DNA from: Nocardioides luteus
GTDB taxonomy: Bacteria > Actinomycetota > Actinomycetes > Propionibacteriales > Nocardioidaceae
DNA: 64,000 bases
Assembly: GCF_000960475.2 (NCBI RefSeq)
Contig: NZ_JZDQ02000007.1
Coordinates: 62,001 to 126,000, forward strand
Direction: 5' to 3'
Shown here: positions 42,110 to 49,501 of the stretch, piece by piece
How the letters are laid out: every line of letters starts with the position of its first letter
Numbering within the stretch: the first letter of the stretch is position 1
The notes under the pieces: model-generated
Seen by the model: the letters and a program-made list of their open reading frames with translations, nothing else
Told to the model about the DNA's origin: nothing
Databases searched by the model: none
Program-made: the position numbers and the translations under genes

Positions 42110-44236
42110 GTGATCGCCGCGGCGACGGCGCGGGAGCAGAGCGCCGACGCCGCCTCGATCCGCGCGCTGCTGCGACCACGCTCGGTCGCGGTGATCGGCG
42201 CGACCCGGAAGGAGGAGCATCCCGGCTACCGGGTGGTGGAGAACCTGCTGCGCGCCGGCTTCACCGGGAGCATCTACCCGGTCAACCCGCACTACGAGAC
42301 GGTGCTCGGCCTGGCCTGCAGCGCTTCGGTCCGCGAGATCACCGAGCCGGTGGACCTGGCGGTGCTCGCCGTGCCGGCCGCCGAGGTCCTCGAGGTCGTC
42401 CGCGAGTGCGGGCGTTCCGCGGTCCGCGACGTCGTGGTCCTCGCGGACGGCTTCGCCGACTCCGGTCCGGAGGGAGCCAGGCTGCAGGACCAGGTGCTGG
42501 CGGTGACCAGGTCCGCGAGCATGCGTCTCGTCGGCCCCAACTGTCTGGGCGTCGCCAACACCGACCCCGCCGTACGCCTGGATGCCACCTTCGCCACCAC
42601 GCCGCCGCACCGGGGCCGGATCGCGCTGATGGTCCAGTCCGGCGCGGTCGGCATGGCCGCCCTGCGCCGGGCGGCCGAGCTCGGCATCGGCCTGTCCTGC
42701 TTCGTCTCGGCGGGGAACAAGGCGGACGTGAGCTGCAACGACGTGCTCGTGTACGCCGCCGAGGACGAGGGCACCGACGTGATCGCGCTCTACCTGGAGT
42801 CCTTCGGCAACCCGCGCAAGTTCTCCCGCGTGGCCCGGCAGCTGTCCCGGCACAAGCCCGTCGTCGCGCTGGTGGGCGGACTCGCCGACGATGGGGCCGG
42901 GATGGACGCCCTCTTCGGCCAGTGCGGCGTGGTCGGTGTCGACGGGCTCGAGCAGCTCCTGCACACCTCGACCGTCCTGGCCGACCAGCCGCTGCCGATG
43001 GGAGGCCGGGTCTGCGTCGTCAGCAACGCCGACGGGCTCGGTGTGCTGGCTGCCGACACCTGCGCCGCCGCCGGCCTGCGCCCGGTCGGGCTCAGCGGAC
43101 CGACCATGTCCAGGATCCGGCAGATCGTGCCGGGAGCGCCGTCGGTCCACGGTCCGGTCGACCTCGGCTCCGGGGTCACCGCCGAGGGCTACGCCGAGGC
43201 GCTCACCGTGCTCGGACGCAGCGGCGAGGTGGACATGCTGATCGCGATCCACACCCCGGTACCCGCCCTGGACGACGGCGCGTTCGAGCGCGCCGTGAGG
43301 ACGGCCTGTCGTGGGCTCAACTCGGGCGGCCCGGGCCAGAGCGTCCCGGTGGCCACCGTCGCGGTGATGTTCGGGCGTGCCGGCACCGTGCGTTCGGTCA
43401 GCGCCGGGCGTCACCGGGTGCCGGTGTTCTGGTTCCCGGAGGACGCCGCCCGGGCGCTCGCCCCGATCGCGCGCTATGCGGAGTGGCGCGCCGTCCCGCC
43501 CGGCAACCGGCGTGATGTCGGCACCGTGGACCGTGCCGCGGCCCGGGCCGTGGTGAAGAAGGTCAAGACGGGCTCCGCGGAGACCCATCGGCTCACCGCG
43601 GGCGAGGCACGACGGCTGCTGGCGGCGTACGGGATCGAGGTGGTGCCGAGCGTGCACGCCGACGGGGCGGAGGAGGCGGTCGAGGCCGCCGACTGGCTGG
43701 GCTGGCCGGTCGTCCTGAAGCTCGCCGACCCCGACATCGACCACCGCACGGACCTGGGCGGCGTACGCTTCCACCTCACCGATCCCGACGCCGTTCGCGC
43801 CGCGGCCCACGAGTTGCTCGCGATCTCGACCGGCCGGCCGGGCCTGCTGGTCCAGCGCCAGGTGCGGCCGGGACCGGAGCTGGTCGCCGGGGTCGTGCAC
43901 GACGAGACCTTCGGTCCGCTGGTGATGTGCGGCTACGGCGGGGTCGCCGGCGAGCTGATCGGCGACCGCTCGTTCCGGCTGGCGCCGCTGACCGACATCG
44001 ACGCGGCCTCGGCGGTCCGCGAGCTGCGGACCTCACCGCTCCTGTTCGGCCACCGCGGCGCCCCGGCGGTCGACGTCGCCTCCGTCGAGCGTCTGCTGAT
44101 CAGGCTCGGCCAGCTGGCCGACGACCTGCCGCAGATCGACAGGATCGACCTCGACCCGGTCATCGTGCACGAGCACGGGCTGGCGGTCGTCGGCGCAGAG
44201 GTCCTGCTCGACCACGGGCGCTCCTGGACCGTCTGA
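42110..44236 (+). CDS. ADP-forming acyl-CoA ligase-like protein lacking the catalytic His loop
   Basis: These 708 residues cover the ligase half of a GNAT/ligase fusion: CoA-binding domain (RPRSVAVIGATRKEEH), flavodoxin-like domains and the ATP-grasp region (HRTDLGGVRFHL, RIDLDPVIV). Compared with the paralogue at 8667, the segment after ALVGG is 15 residues shorter and the GHTAS phospho-His is gone, so ligase activity is unlikely; it may instead sense acyl-CoA. The GTG at 42110 is only the first start in this frame and has no properly spaced ribosome site, so translation probably depends on the upstream GNAT part, from which it is frameshifted. Confidence 0.75.
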   Translation: MIAAATAREQSADAASIRALLRPRSVAVIGATRKEEHPGYRVVENLLRAGFTGSIYPVNPHYETVLGLACSASVREITEPVDLAVLAVPAAEVLEVVRECGRSAVRDVVVLADGFADSGPEGARLQDQVLAVTRSASMRLVGPNCLGVANTDPAVRLDATFATTPPHRGRIALMVQSGAVGMAALRRAAELGIGLSCFVSAGNKADVSCNDVLVYAAEDEGTDVIALYLESFGNPRKFSRVARQLSRHKPVVALVGGLADDGAGMDALFGQCGVVGVDGLEQLLHTSTVLADQPLPMGGRVCVVSNADGLGVLAADTCAAAGLRPVGLSGPTMSRIRQIVPGAPSVHGPVDLGSGVTAEGYAEALTVLGRSGEVDMLIAIHTPVPALDDGAFERAVRTACRGLNSGGPGQSVPVATVAVMFGRAGTVRSVSAGRHRVPVFWFPEDAARALAPIARYAEWRAVPPGNRRDVGTVDRAAARAVVKKVKTGSAETHRLTAGEARRLLAAYGIEVVPSVHADGAEEAVEAADWLGWPVVLKLADPDIDHRTDLGGVRFHLTDPDAVRAAAHELLAISTGRPGLLVQRQVRPGPELVAGVVHDETFGPLVMCGYGGVAGELIGDRSFRLAPLTDIDAASAVRELRTSPLLFGHRGAPAVDVASVERLLIRLGQLADDLPQIDRIDLDPVIVHEHGLAVVGAEVLLDHGRSWTV

Positions 44237-44252
44237 GCGTCCCGACAGGTAT

Positions 44253-44285
44253 CGACCAAAGACCCTGTGCCGAGGACGGCGGTCC
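44253..44285. promoter_or_regulatory. Two tandem degenerate DevR/DosR-type boxes
   Basis: CGACCAAAGACC (44253-44264) and GGACGGCGGTCC (44274-44285) lie 21 bp apart, just before the Usp gene at 44323. The first has an intact left half, and the second has perfect outer GGAC/GTCC arms. GCGAGT (44309-44314) begins 45 bp after the first box, and ATG 44323 follows it by nine bases, again close to a leaderless arrangement. Confidence 0.5.
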
Positions 44286-44322
44286 CTGTCGGGGGAGCAC
44301 CTCGCCGAGCGAGTCTGGAGTC

Positions 44323-45276
44323 ATGAACGAGAGCAGAGGACTCATCCTGGCCGGGGTCGACGGCACCGCGGCCGGACTCGCTGCCGCCCGCTACGCCGCC
44401 GCCGAAGCCGTCCGCGCCGGCGTCGCACTGCACCTGGTCTACGTGGTCGACCCGTATGCGCCGCCGCTGCCGACCTGGCCACCGGCTCCCACCGACCCCG
44501 ACTCGAGGATGGGCAAGCTCGGACGAGCGATCCTCGCCGAGGCGGAGGACGCGGTCGCGGACAGCGGAGCGGTGGTGAGCACCTATCTGCTGCTCGGGAA
44601 GCCGGCCTCGGTGCTCGTGCAGGAGGCCGCCAAGGCTCGCCTCCTCGTGCTCGGCGACCAGCGACGCGGACTGTTCGACCGGATCATCACCTCATCCATC
44701 CTCGGCCCCGTCGCGGCTCACTCACCAGTGCCGATGGTCGTCGTCCCGTCCGGCTGGACGGGCGAGGGCGGACCTCGCGAGATCGTCGTCGGGGTCCATG
44801 ACGTCGCCGCCTCCACAGCCCTCGTACGCCGCGGGCTGGAGGTGGCGGCCGCACGCGGGGCCCGGCTACGGCTCCTGCACGCCTGGCACGCGTTCGGTGC
44901 CTACCAGGACTACCTCACCGTCGGCAGCGAGGAGCAGGCATGGGTCGACCGGGCCGAGCGCGAGCTCACCATGGCCCTCGAGACCGCCCGCGACGCCGCT
45001 GGTCCGGCGGCTGCCGAGGTGGAGACGCGGATCGGTGTGGAGCATGCCCAGGCCGCGTACGCCCTGGTGGAGGCATCCCGGGAGGCCGAGCTGCTGATCC
45101 TGGGCCGAGGACGGCACCTCCTCGGTCTCGGGCAGCTGGGCGGCACCTCCCGGGCGGTGCTCCGGGAGAGCAGCTGCCCGGTCGAGATCGACCCGCACGT
45201 GGCTCCGGCGTTCGAGGGGGACGCCGGAGCCATCGGTGCCGCAGATGACCAGCCTGCCCATTCGGGGCGTGCCTGA
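44323..45276 (+). CDS. Universal stress protein, tandem Usp domains
   Basis: This 317-residue Usp protein belongs to the first subfamily (GLILAGVDGTAAGLAAARYAA; second domain LILGRGRHLLGLGQLGGTS, LRESSCPVEI). The second domain's ATP loop reads GRGR instead of GxxG. Only a GGAG two bases before the ATG is present, too close for a normal ribosome site, and the start lies nine bases after a -10-like hexamer, so it could be near-leaderless. Its stop overlaps an ATG of the next gene by one base. Confidence 0.88.
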   Translation: MNESRGLILAGVDGTAAGLAAARYAAAEAVRAGVALHLVYVVDPYAPPLPTWPPAPTDPDSRMGKLGRAILAEAEDAVADSGAVVSTYLLLGKPASVLVQEAAKARLLVLGDQRRGLFDRIITSSILGPVAAHSPVPMVVVPSGWTGEGGPREIVVGVHDVAASTALVRRGLEVAAARGARLRLLHAWHAFGAYQDYLTVGSEEQAWVDRAERELTMALETARDAAGPAAAEVETRIGVEHAQAAYALVEASREAELLILGRGRHLLGLGQLGGTSRAVLRESSCPVEIDPHVAPAFEGDAGAIGAADDQPAHSGRA

Positions 45277-45290
45277 TGAAGGAGCAGACG

Positions 45291-45707
45291 ATGTACTTGG
45301 CAGCACGATGGTTCCCGGGGCATCTGACCGTGATCGACCGGGACGAATGCCTGGAGCTGCTGAACCGGACCGAGGTCGGCCGGGTCGCCTTCAGTGACTC
45401 GGAGGGGCCGCTGGTCCTGCCGGTCAACCACGTCATGGTGGGGGAGCGGATCGTGTTCCGCACCGCCCCGCGCACGGCCATCGCCGACCACATCGGCACC
45501 GGTCCGGTGTCCTACCAGGTCGACGAGTTCGACTCCTACACCTCCGCGGGCTGGAGCGTGCTCGTCCGCGGGACCGCGGAGTTCGTGGACGGTGTCTGGC
45601 TGACGGCTCACGACCTCGAGCCCGAGCCGTGGGCGGACGGCCGGCGGTCGCTGCACGTGTCCATCACGCCGACCGAGATCACCGGCCGACGCGTGGTGCC
45701 GACCTGA
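45291..45707 (+). CDS. Pyridoxamine 5'-phosphate oxidase-like (split-barrel) flavoprotein
   Basis: This 138-residue protein has the PNPOx split-barrel pattern: ECLELLNRTEVGRVAFSD, LPVNHVMVGERIVFRTA, VSYQVDEFDSYTSAGWSVLVRG, and a C-terminal ISPTEITGRR-like segment. Mycobacterium Rv3129, a DosR-regulon protein, is of this type; some members bind FMN or F420, and the cofactor is not decidable here. I prefer ATG 45291, with AAGGAG six bases upstream, over ATG 45276, which overlaps the preceding stop but lacks a ribosome site. It lies between two Usp genes in one apparent operon. Confidence 0.85.
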   Translation: MYLAARWFPGHLTVIDRDECLELLNRTEVGRVAFSDSEGPLVLPVNHVMVGERIVFRTAPRTAIADHIGTGPVSYQVDEFDSYTSAGWSVLVRGTAEFVDGVWLTAHDLEPEPWADGRRSLHVSITPTEITGRRVVPT

Positions 45708-45745
45708 ACCGCACTGAGCAGACGAGTAGAGCCGAAGGAGTCGAG

Positions 45746-46630
45746 ATGACGTACGTATCCATGCCCGAGGGCGCCGTCCTGGTCGGGGTCGAGAACTGGC
45801 CGGCGGCGGCCGAGAGCGTGTCATGGGCGGTCGAGCAGGCGTTCCGGGACGGGCGTGACGTACACCTGCTCCATGTGGTGCCCGCGACGAACCTGGACAC
45901 GCCGCCGGGGTTCCGGGCCGGGGCGCCCGCGGAGCCCGACCAGGACCACGGCGCGGTCGTGCTCGCGAGCGCGAGCAGCTATGCCGAGCGTCGTCTCGAC
46001 GAGCTCTCCAGAGCGCCGGGGTTCCTCGGGTTCCGGCGTCCGGAGGTGAGCGTCGAGCTGGAGGTGGGACCGGTGGCGCACGCCCTGGACACGGCCTCCG
46101 GGCATGCGTCGTTGCTCGTGCTCGGATCACGGGGGAGAGGACCCATCCGCAGCCGTCTCCTCGGCTCGGTCAGCAGGTCCACCGTCAAGGACGCGCGGTG
46201 CCCGGTCGTCGTGCTGCGCCCGGGCGGCGGAGGTGTCGGCCGCGGCGTGCTCGTCGGCATCGACGGGACCGCCGACTCGATCCCCGCCCTGGCGTTCGGC
46301 TTCGACCAGGCCGCCCAGCGCAACCTGCCCGTCAGCGTCCTCTACTGCTACGAGGCTCACGGCCCGGAGGGGCGTGACGGCGACCGGGCGCTGGTCGCGG
46401 AGTCCGTGGCGGGACTTCGGGAGCGCTACCCGGACCTCCACCCGCACCTGCGGATCCACAGCGGGAGCCTCGCGCGGGCGCTCGCCGAGCAGGCCCAGAC
46501 CATGCACATGGTCGTGGTCGTCGGTGGAGCGGTGGCCAACAACCTCCTGGACCACGCGCACAGCGTGGTCGCCGTCGTCCCGCGGAGCTACTCGCGAACC
46601 GGCACGACGCCTCCGGCCACCGCGGTGTGA
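45746..46630 (+). CDS. Universal stress protein, tandem Usp domains (third type)
   Basis: This 294-residue protein has two Usp domains. Its first domain has a canonical ATP loop, GSRGRGPIRSRLLGSVS; the second is shorter (VLVGIDGTADSIPALAFG) and ends VVVGGAVANNLLDHAHSVVAVVP without the loop. The sequence is more diverged than the other Usp proteins in the window. The ATG follows GAAGGAG. It is the last gene of the dormancy island and converges on the reductase gene, with a 43-base overlap of coding ends. Confidence 0.87.
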   Translation: MTYVSMPEGAVLVGVENWPAAAESVSWAVEQAFRDGRDVHLLHVVPATNLDTPPGFRAGAPAEPDQDHGAVVLASASSYAERRLDELSRAPGFLGFRRPEVSVELEVGPVAHALDTASGHASLLVLGSRGRGPIRSRLLGSVSRSTVKDARCPVVVLRPGGGGVGRGVLVGIDGTADSIPALAFGFDQAAQRNLPVSVLYCYEAHGPEGRDGDRALVAESVAGLRERYPDLHPHLRIHSGSLARALAEQAQTMHMVVVVGGAVANNLLDHAHSVVAVVPRSYSRTGTTPPATAV

Positions 46631-47787
46631 GCCGGGGCGGCGGAGGGAGTGAGGGCGGCCAGGGACCGGCGTAGCCGGGCGATCGGGCCGGGCTTGTCGA
46701 TACCGACCGCGCCCACCTCGCTGCCGCCTCGCCGGTAGACGATGAACCCGGCCTCGTGCTCCTCCTCGTCGGCCGCGGTGGTCTCCCCGACGACCTGGAT
46801 CCGGTGACCGTGCCAGGTCGACCAGGCGAACGGGACCGAGGTGAAGAGCTCGGTGGCTCCGGCCGCGTTGGCACCGGCCACGCGGCCCTGCTCGCCGGCG
46901 GCCGTCCAGTGCTCGCTGCGCTCGCCGTCGACGCAGGCCACATCGCCTGCGGCCCAGACCCCGGGTGCGCTGGTGGCGAGGCCGTGGTCGCAGAGGACCC
47001 CGCCCGAGCGCGGGTCCAGGGCGACGTTGCTGCCGGCGAGCCACGCCGTGGCCGGACGGGCGCCGATGCCCAGGATCACGGCATCGGCCGTCAAGGTCTC
47101 ACCGGTGCTCAGCTCGACCGCGTCGACGCCACGGTCGGAGGTGCGTACGCCGGACACGGTGGTCCTGGTGAGCAGCCGGACGCCGGCCTGGGCATGCAGC
47201 TCCATCAGCCGCCCGGCCGCACGCGGACCGACCGCCCGTTCCAGCGGGCGGCTGCTCGCCTCCAGGACGGTGACCTCGATGCCGCGGGCGCGGGCCGCCG
47301 AGGCGATCTCGGAGCCGATGAACCCGGCCCCGACGATCATCACCCGGCGTGAGCGGGCCAGGGAGTCGCGTACGCCGAGCGCGTCGTCGTAGCGCCGCAG
47401 CACGTGGACACCGAGGAGCCCGGTCAGCCCGGGCAGGGTCGTCGCGGTGCTGCCGGTGGCGATCACGAGCGCGTCGTAGCCGAGCTGCCCGGCGCTGGTG
47501 GCGACCGTGCGGCGCTCGGTGTCGAGGCCGTGGACCCGCACCCCGGCGAGATGCTGGACCCGCAGCTCCTCGATAACCTCGCTCGACCGCAGCACCGGCA
47601 CGGCGGGCTGCTCCTCGCCGGAGAGAGCCGCCTTCGACAGCGGCGGCCGGTCGTAGGGCGGGTGCGGCTCGTCGCCGACGATCGTGATCGGCCCGGCCCA
47701 GCCGGCGGCGCGGGCGCCCTCGACGGCGCGGAGGCCGGCCAGCCCGGCGCCGACGATCAGGAGATGACGGTCGTGGGGAGTGGACAT
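46588..47787 (-). CDS. FAD-dependent ferredoxin/rubredoxin reductase
   Basis: This 399-residue reductase has the FAD-binding Rossmann motif LLIVGAGLAGLRAVEGA, PYDRPPLSK, the NAD(P)H-binding GAGFIGSEIASAARA, and the second FAD motif VWAAGDVACV. This is the arrangement of AlkT/rubredoxin and P450-ferredoxin reductases. It is the third gene of the alkane hydroxylase operon and would pass electrons from NAD(P)H to the ferredoxin and rubredoxin. The ATG at 47787 follows AAGGGGTGAGC; the ORF beyond it is ferredoxin antisense noise. Confidence 0.9.
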   Translation of the reverse strand: MSTPHDRHLLIVGAGLAGLRAVEGARAAGWAGPITIVGDEPHPPYDRPPLSKAALSGEEQPAVPVLRSSEVIEELRVQHLAGVRVHGLDTERRTVATSAGQLGYDALVIATGSTATTLPGLTGLLGVHVLRRYDDALGVRDSLARSRRVMIVGAGFIGSEIASAARARGIEVTVLEASSRPLERAVGPRAAGRLMELHAQAGVRLLTRTTVSGVRTSDRGVDAVELSTGETLTADAVILGIGARPATAWLAGSNVALDPRSGGVLCDHGLATSAPGVWAAGDVACVDGERSEHWTAAGEQGRVAGANAAGATELFTSVPFAWSTWHGHRIQVVGETTAADEEEHEAGFIVYRRGGSEVGAVGIDKPGPIARLRRSLAALTPSAAPAHTAVAGGVVPVRE

Positions 47788-47789
47788 GC

Positions 47790-47984
47790 TCACCCCTTGA
47801 GGCGGAGTGCGGAGACCGGGCAGGAGTCGACGGCGGCTCGGACGTACCCACGGTCGGACTCCGGCACCTCGGCGGTCAGGACGTCGACCAGGCCGTCGTC
47901 GCCGACCTGGAAGTAGTCGTCGGCCTGGGCCTCGCACATCCCGATGCCCTCGCACACGGTCTTGTCGGCTTCGATGGCGCTCAC
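47790..47984 (-). CDS. Single-cluster ferredoxin
   Basis: This 64-residue ferredoxin has Cys11, Cys17 and Cys55 (VCEGIGMC...DSCPVSAL), the three-cysteine pattern of [3Fe-4S] ferredoxins that serve actinobacterial P450 enzymes. The GTG start has GAAGGAG nine bases upstream and overlaps the alkB stop (GTGA). It lies between AlkB and the reductase, so it probably carries electrons to the fused rubredoxin or the di-iron centre directly. Confidence 0.88.
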   Translation of the reverse strand: MSAIEADKTVCEGIGMCEAQADDYFQVGDDGLVDVLTAEVPESDRGYVRAAVDSCPVSALRLKG

Positions 47985-49390
47985 AGCGTGGACTCCTTCA
48001 GCGGGATGAAGTCGACCTTCTCGCGTACGCCGCAGTCCGGGCAGCACCAGTCGTCGGGGATGTCGCGCCAGGCGGTGCCGGCGGCGAAACCCTCCAGCTC
48101 GTTGCCGACCGCGACCTCGTAGACGTAGCCGCAGCCCGGGCAACGGCCGGCGGCGACGTCGTCGTCGAAGGTCTGCCGGGTGACGTCGTCGACGTCCTCG
48201 TGAGCCGGCTCGGCGGCCGTGGGCGGGAACGTGGTGAGCAGCCTGTCGAGCCGGCCGGGGCGTACGTTGGCCAGCCGGACGTCACCGTCGAAGTGCGCGA
48301 CCACGCGCTTGTCCATCACCCGGCGCCACAGCGGCGGTACCAGGGCCAGCACGATCATCCCGGCGTAGCCGGTCGGCAGGGTCGGTGACTCCCGGTAGTC
48401 GCGCAGGGTCTGGTAGCGCCGCGTCGGGTTGGCGTGGTGGTCGCTGTGCCGCTGCAGGTGGTAGAGGAGCACGTTGGTGGCGATGTTGTTGGAGTTCCAC
48501 GAGTGCATCGGGAGCACCCGCTCGTAGCGGCCGGAGGTGGTCTTCTGCCGCAGCATCCCGTAGTGCTCGAGGTAGTTCACGATCTCCAGCAGCGAGAACC
48601 CGACGACGGCCTGGAGGATCAGGTAGGGCAGGATCCCGACGCCCAGCCACAGCGTCATCCCGGTCCACAGGGCGATGCTCATCAGCCAGGCGTTGAGGAC
48701 GTCGTTGCCGAGGTGGAACGGGTGGGTGCCCTTGCGCCGGTAGCGCTTGGCCTCCAGCCCCCAGGCGCTCTTGAGCGACCCGGACACGGTGCGGAACCAG
48801 AAGCCGTAGAGATTCTCACCCATCCGCGAGGAGGCCGGGTCCTCGGGCGTCGCGACCCGTACGTGATGGCCACGGTTGTGCTCGATGTAGAAGTGTCCGT
48901 AGAAGCTCTGCGCGAGCGCGATCTTGGAGAGCCAGCGCTCGTGGCTCTCCTTCTTGTGGCCGAGCTCGTGGGCGGTGTTGATGCCGATGCCGCCGATGAA
49001 CCCGATGGTGAGGGCCAGGCCGATCTTGTGCGCCGGCGGCCAGTCCTGGGTGGCGATCAGGTACATCGCGAAGGCGAACCCGGCGTACTGGATCGGGAGG
49101 AACGCGAAGGTGATGTAGCGGTAGTACCGGTCCTCCTCGAGCTCCTCGATGATGTCGTCGGGCGGGTTGGACCGGTCCAGGCCGGCCGCGAAGTCGATGG
49201 CGGGGACGAGGCCGAGGACGACGATCGGCCCGGTCCACAGGAACACGCCCCAGCCGGTCAGGGCGTAGCCACCGACCGCGATGAAGGCGAAGGACGGGAC
49301 CACGAGGCCGAGGAGCCACAGATAGCGCTTCCTGTCGCGCCACTTCTCGGTGGATCCCCGGTCGACGGTGCCGCTGGCGTCGAGTGACAT
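47981..49390 (-). CDS. alkB: Alkane 1-monooxygenase fused to rubredoxin
   Basis: This 469-residue integral-membrane di-iron hydroxylase converts n-alkanes to 1-alkanols. The three histidine boxes are present (NTAHELGHKKE, IEHNRGHHVRVATPEDPASS, LQRHSDHHA), with the extra NYLEHYGM motif. A C-terminal rubredoxin (CPGCGYVYE near 417 and WCCPDCG near 450) is covalently attached, as in some Nocardioides, Dietzia and Gordonia enzymes. Six hydrophobic helices lie before the last box. The ATG follows AGGAGGAAGAAG. It leads the operon alkB-ferredoxin-reductase and faces the regulator gene. Confidence 0.95.
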   Translation of the reverse strand: MSLDASGTVDRGSTEKWRDRKRYLWLLGLVVPSFAFIAVGGYALTGWGVFLWTGPIVVLGLVPAIDFAAGLDRSNPPDDIIEELEEDRYYRYITFAFLPIQYAGFAFAMYLIATQDWPPAHKIGLALTIGFIGGIGINTAHELGHKKESHERWLSKIALAQSFYGHFYIEHNRGHHVRVATPEDPASSRMGENLYGFWFRTVSGSLKSAWGLEAKRYRRKGTHPFHLGNDVLNAWLMSIALWTGMTLWLGVGILPYLILQAVVGFSLLEIVNYLEHYGMLRQKTTSGRYERVLPMHSWNSNNIATNVLLYHLQRHSDHHANPTRRYQTLRDYRESPTLPTGYAGMIVLALVPPLWRRVMDKRVVAHFDGDVRLANVRPGRLDRLLTTFPPTAAEPAHEDVDDVTRQTFDDDVAAGRCPGCGYVYEVAVGNELEGFAAGTAWRDIPDDWCCPDCGVREKVDFIPLKESTL

Positions 49391-49478
49391 CTTCTTCCTC
49401 CTGTGACGTCCGTTACGTTCCTGTCAGAATGGACGTACGCAGCGGGGAAGTCTCTGGCCGATCAGGCTGAATCGGTCA

Positions 49479-49501
49479 TGAATAACTGTGAGTATTCACA
49501 G
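49479..49501. promoter_or_regulatory. Nested inverted repeats in the alkB promoter region
   Basis: Two overlapping inverted repeats share the same DNA: TGAATA (49479-49484) pairs with TATTCA (49493-49498), and CTGTGA (49486-49491) pairs with TCACAG (49496-49501). They lie about 90 bp upstream of the alkB ATG and just past the end of the PucR-type regulator gene. They may be an operator for that regulator or a hairpin ending its transcript. Confidence 0.45.

Noticed and set aside
42095..43515. Continuation of the GNAT frame to a 642-residue protein
   Set aside because: Beyond about 42090 it is a frameshifted reading of the ligase gene; the ligase homology is in the other frame.
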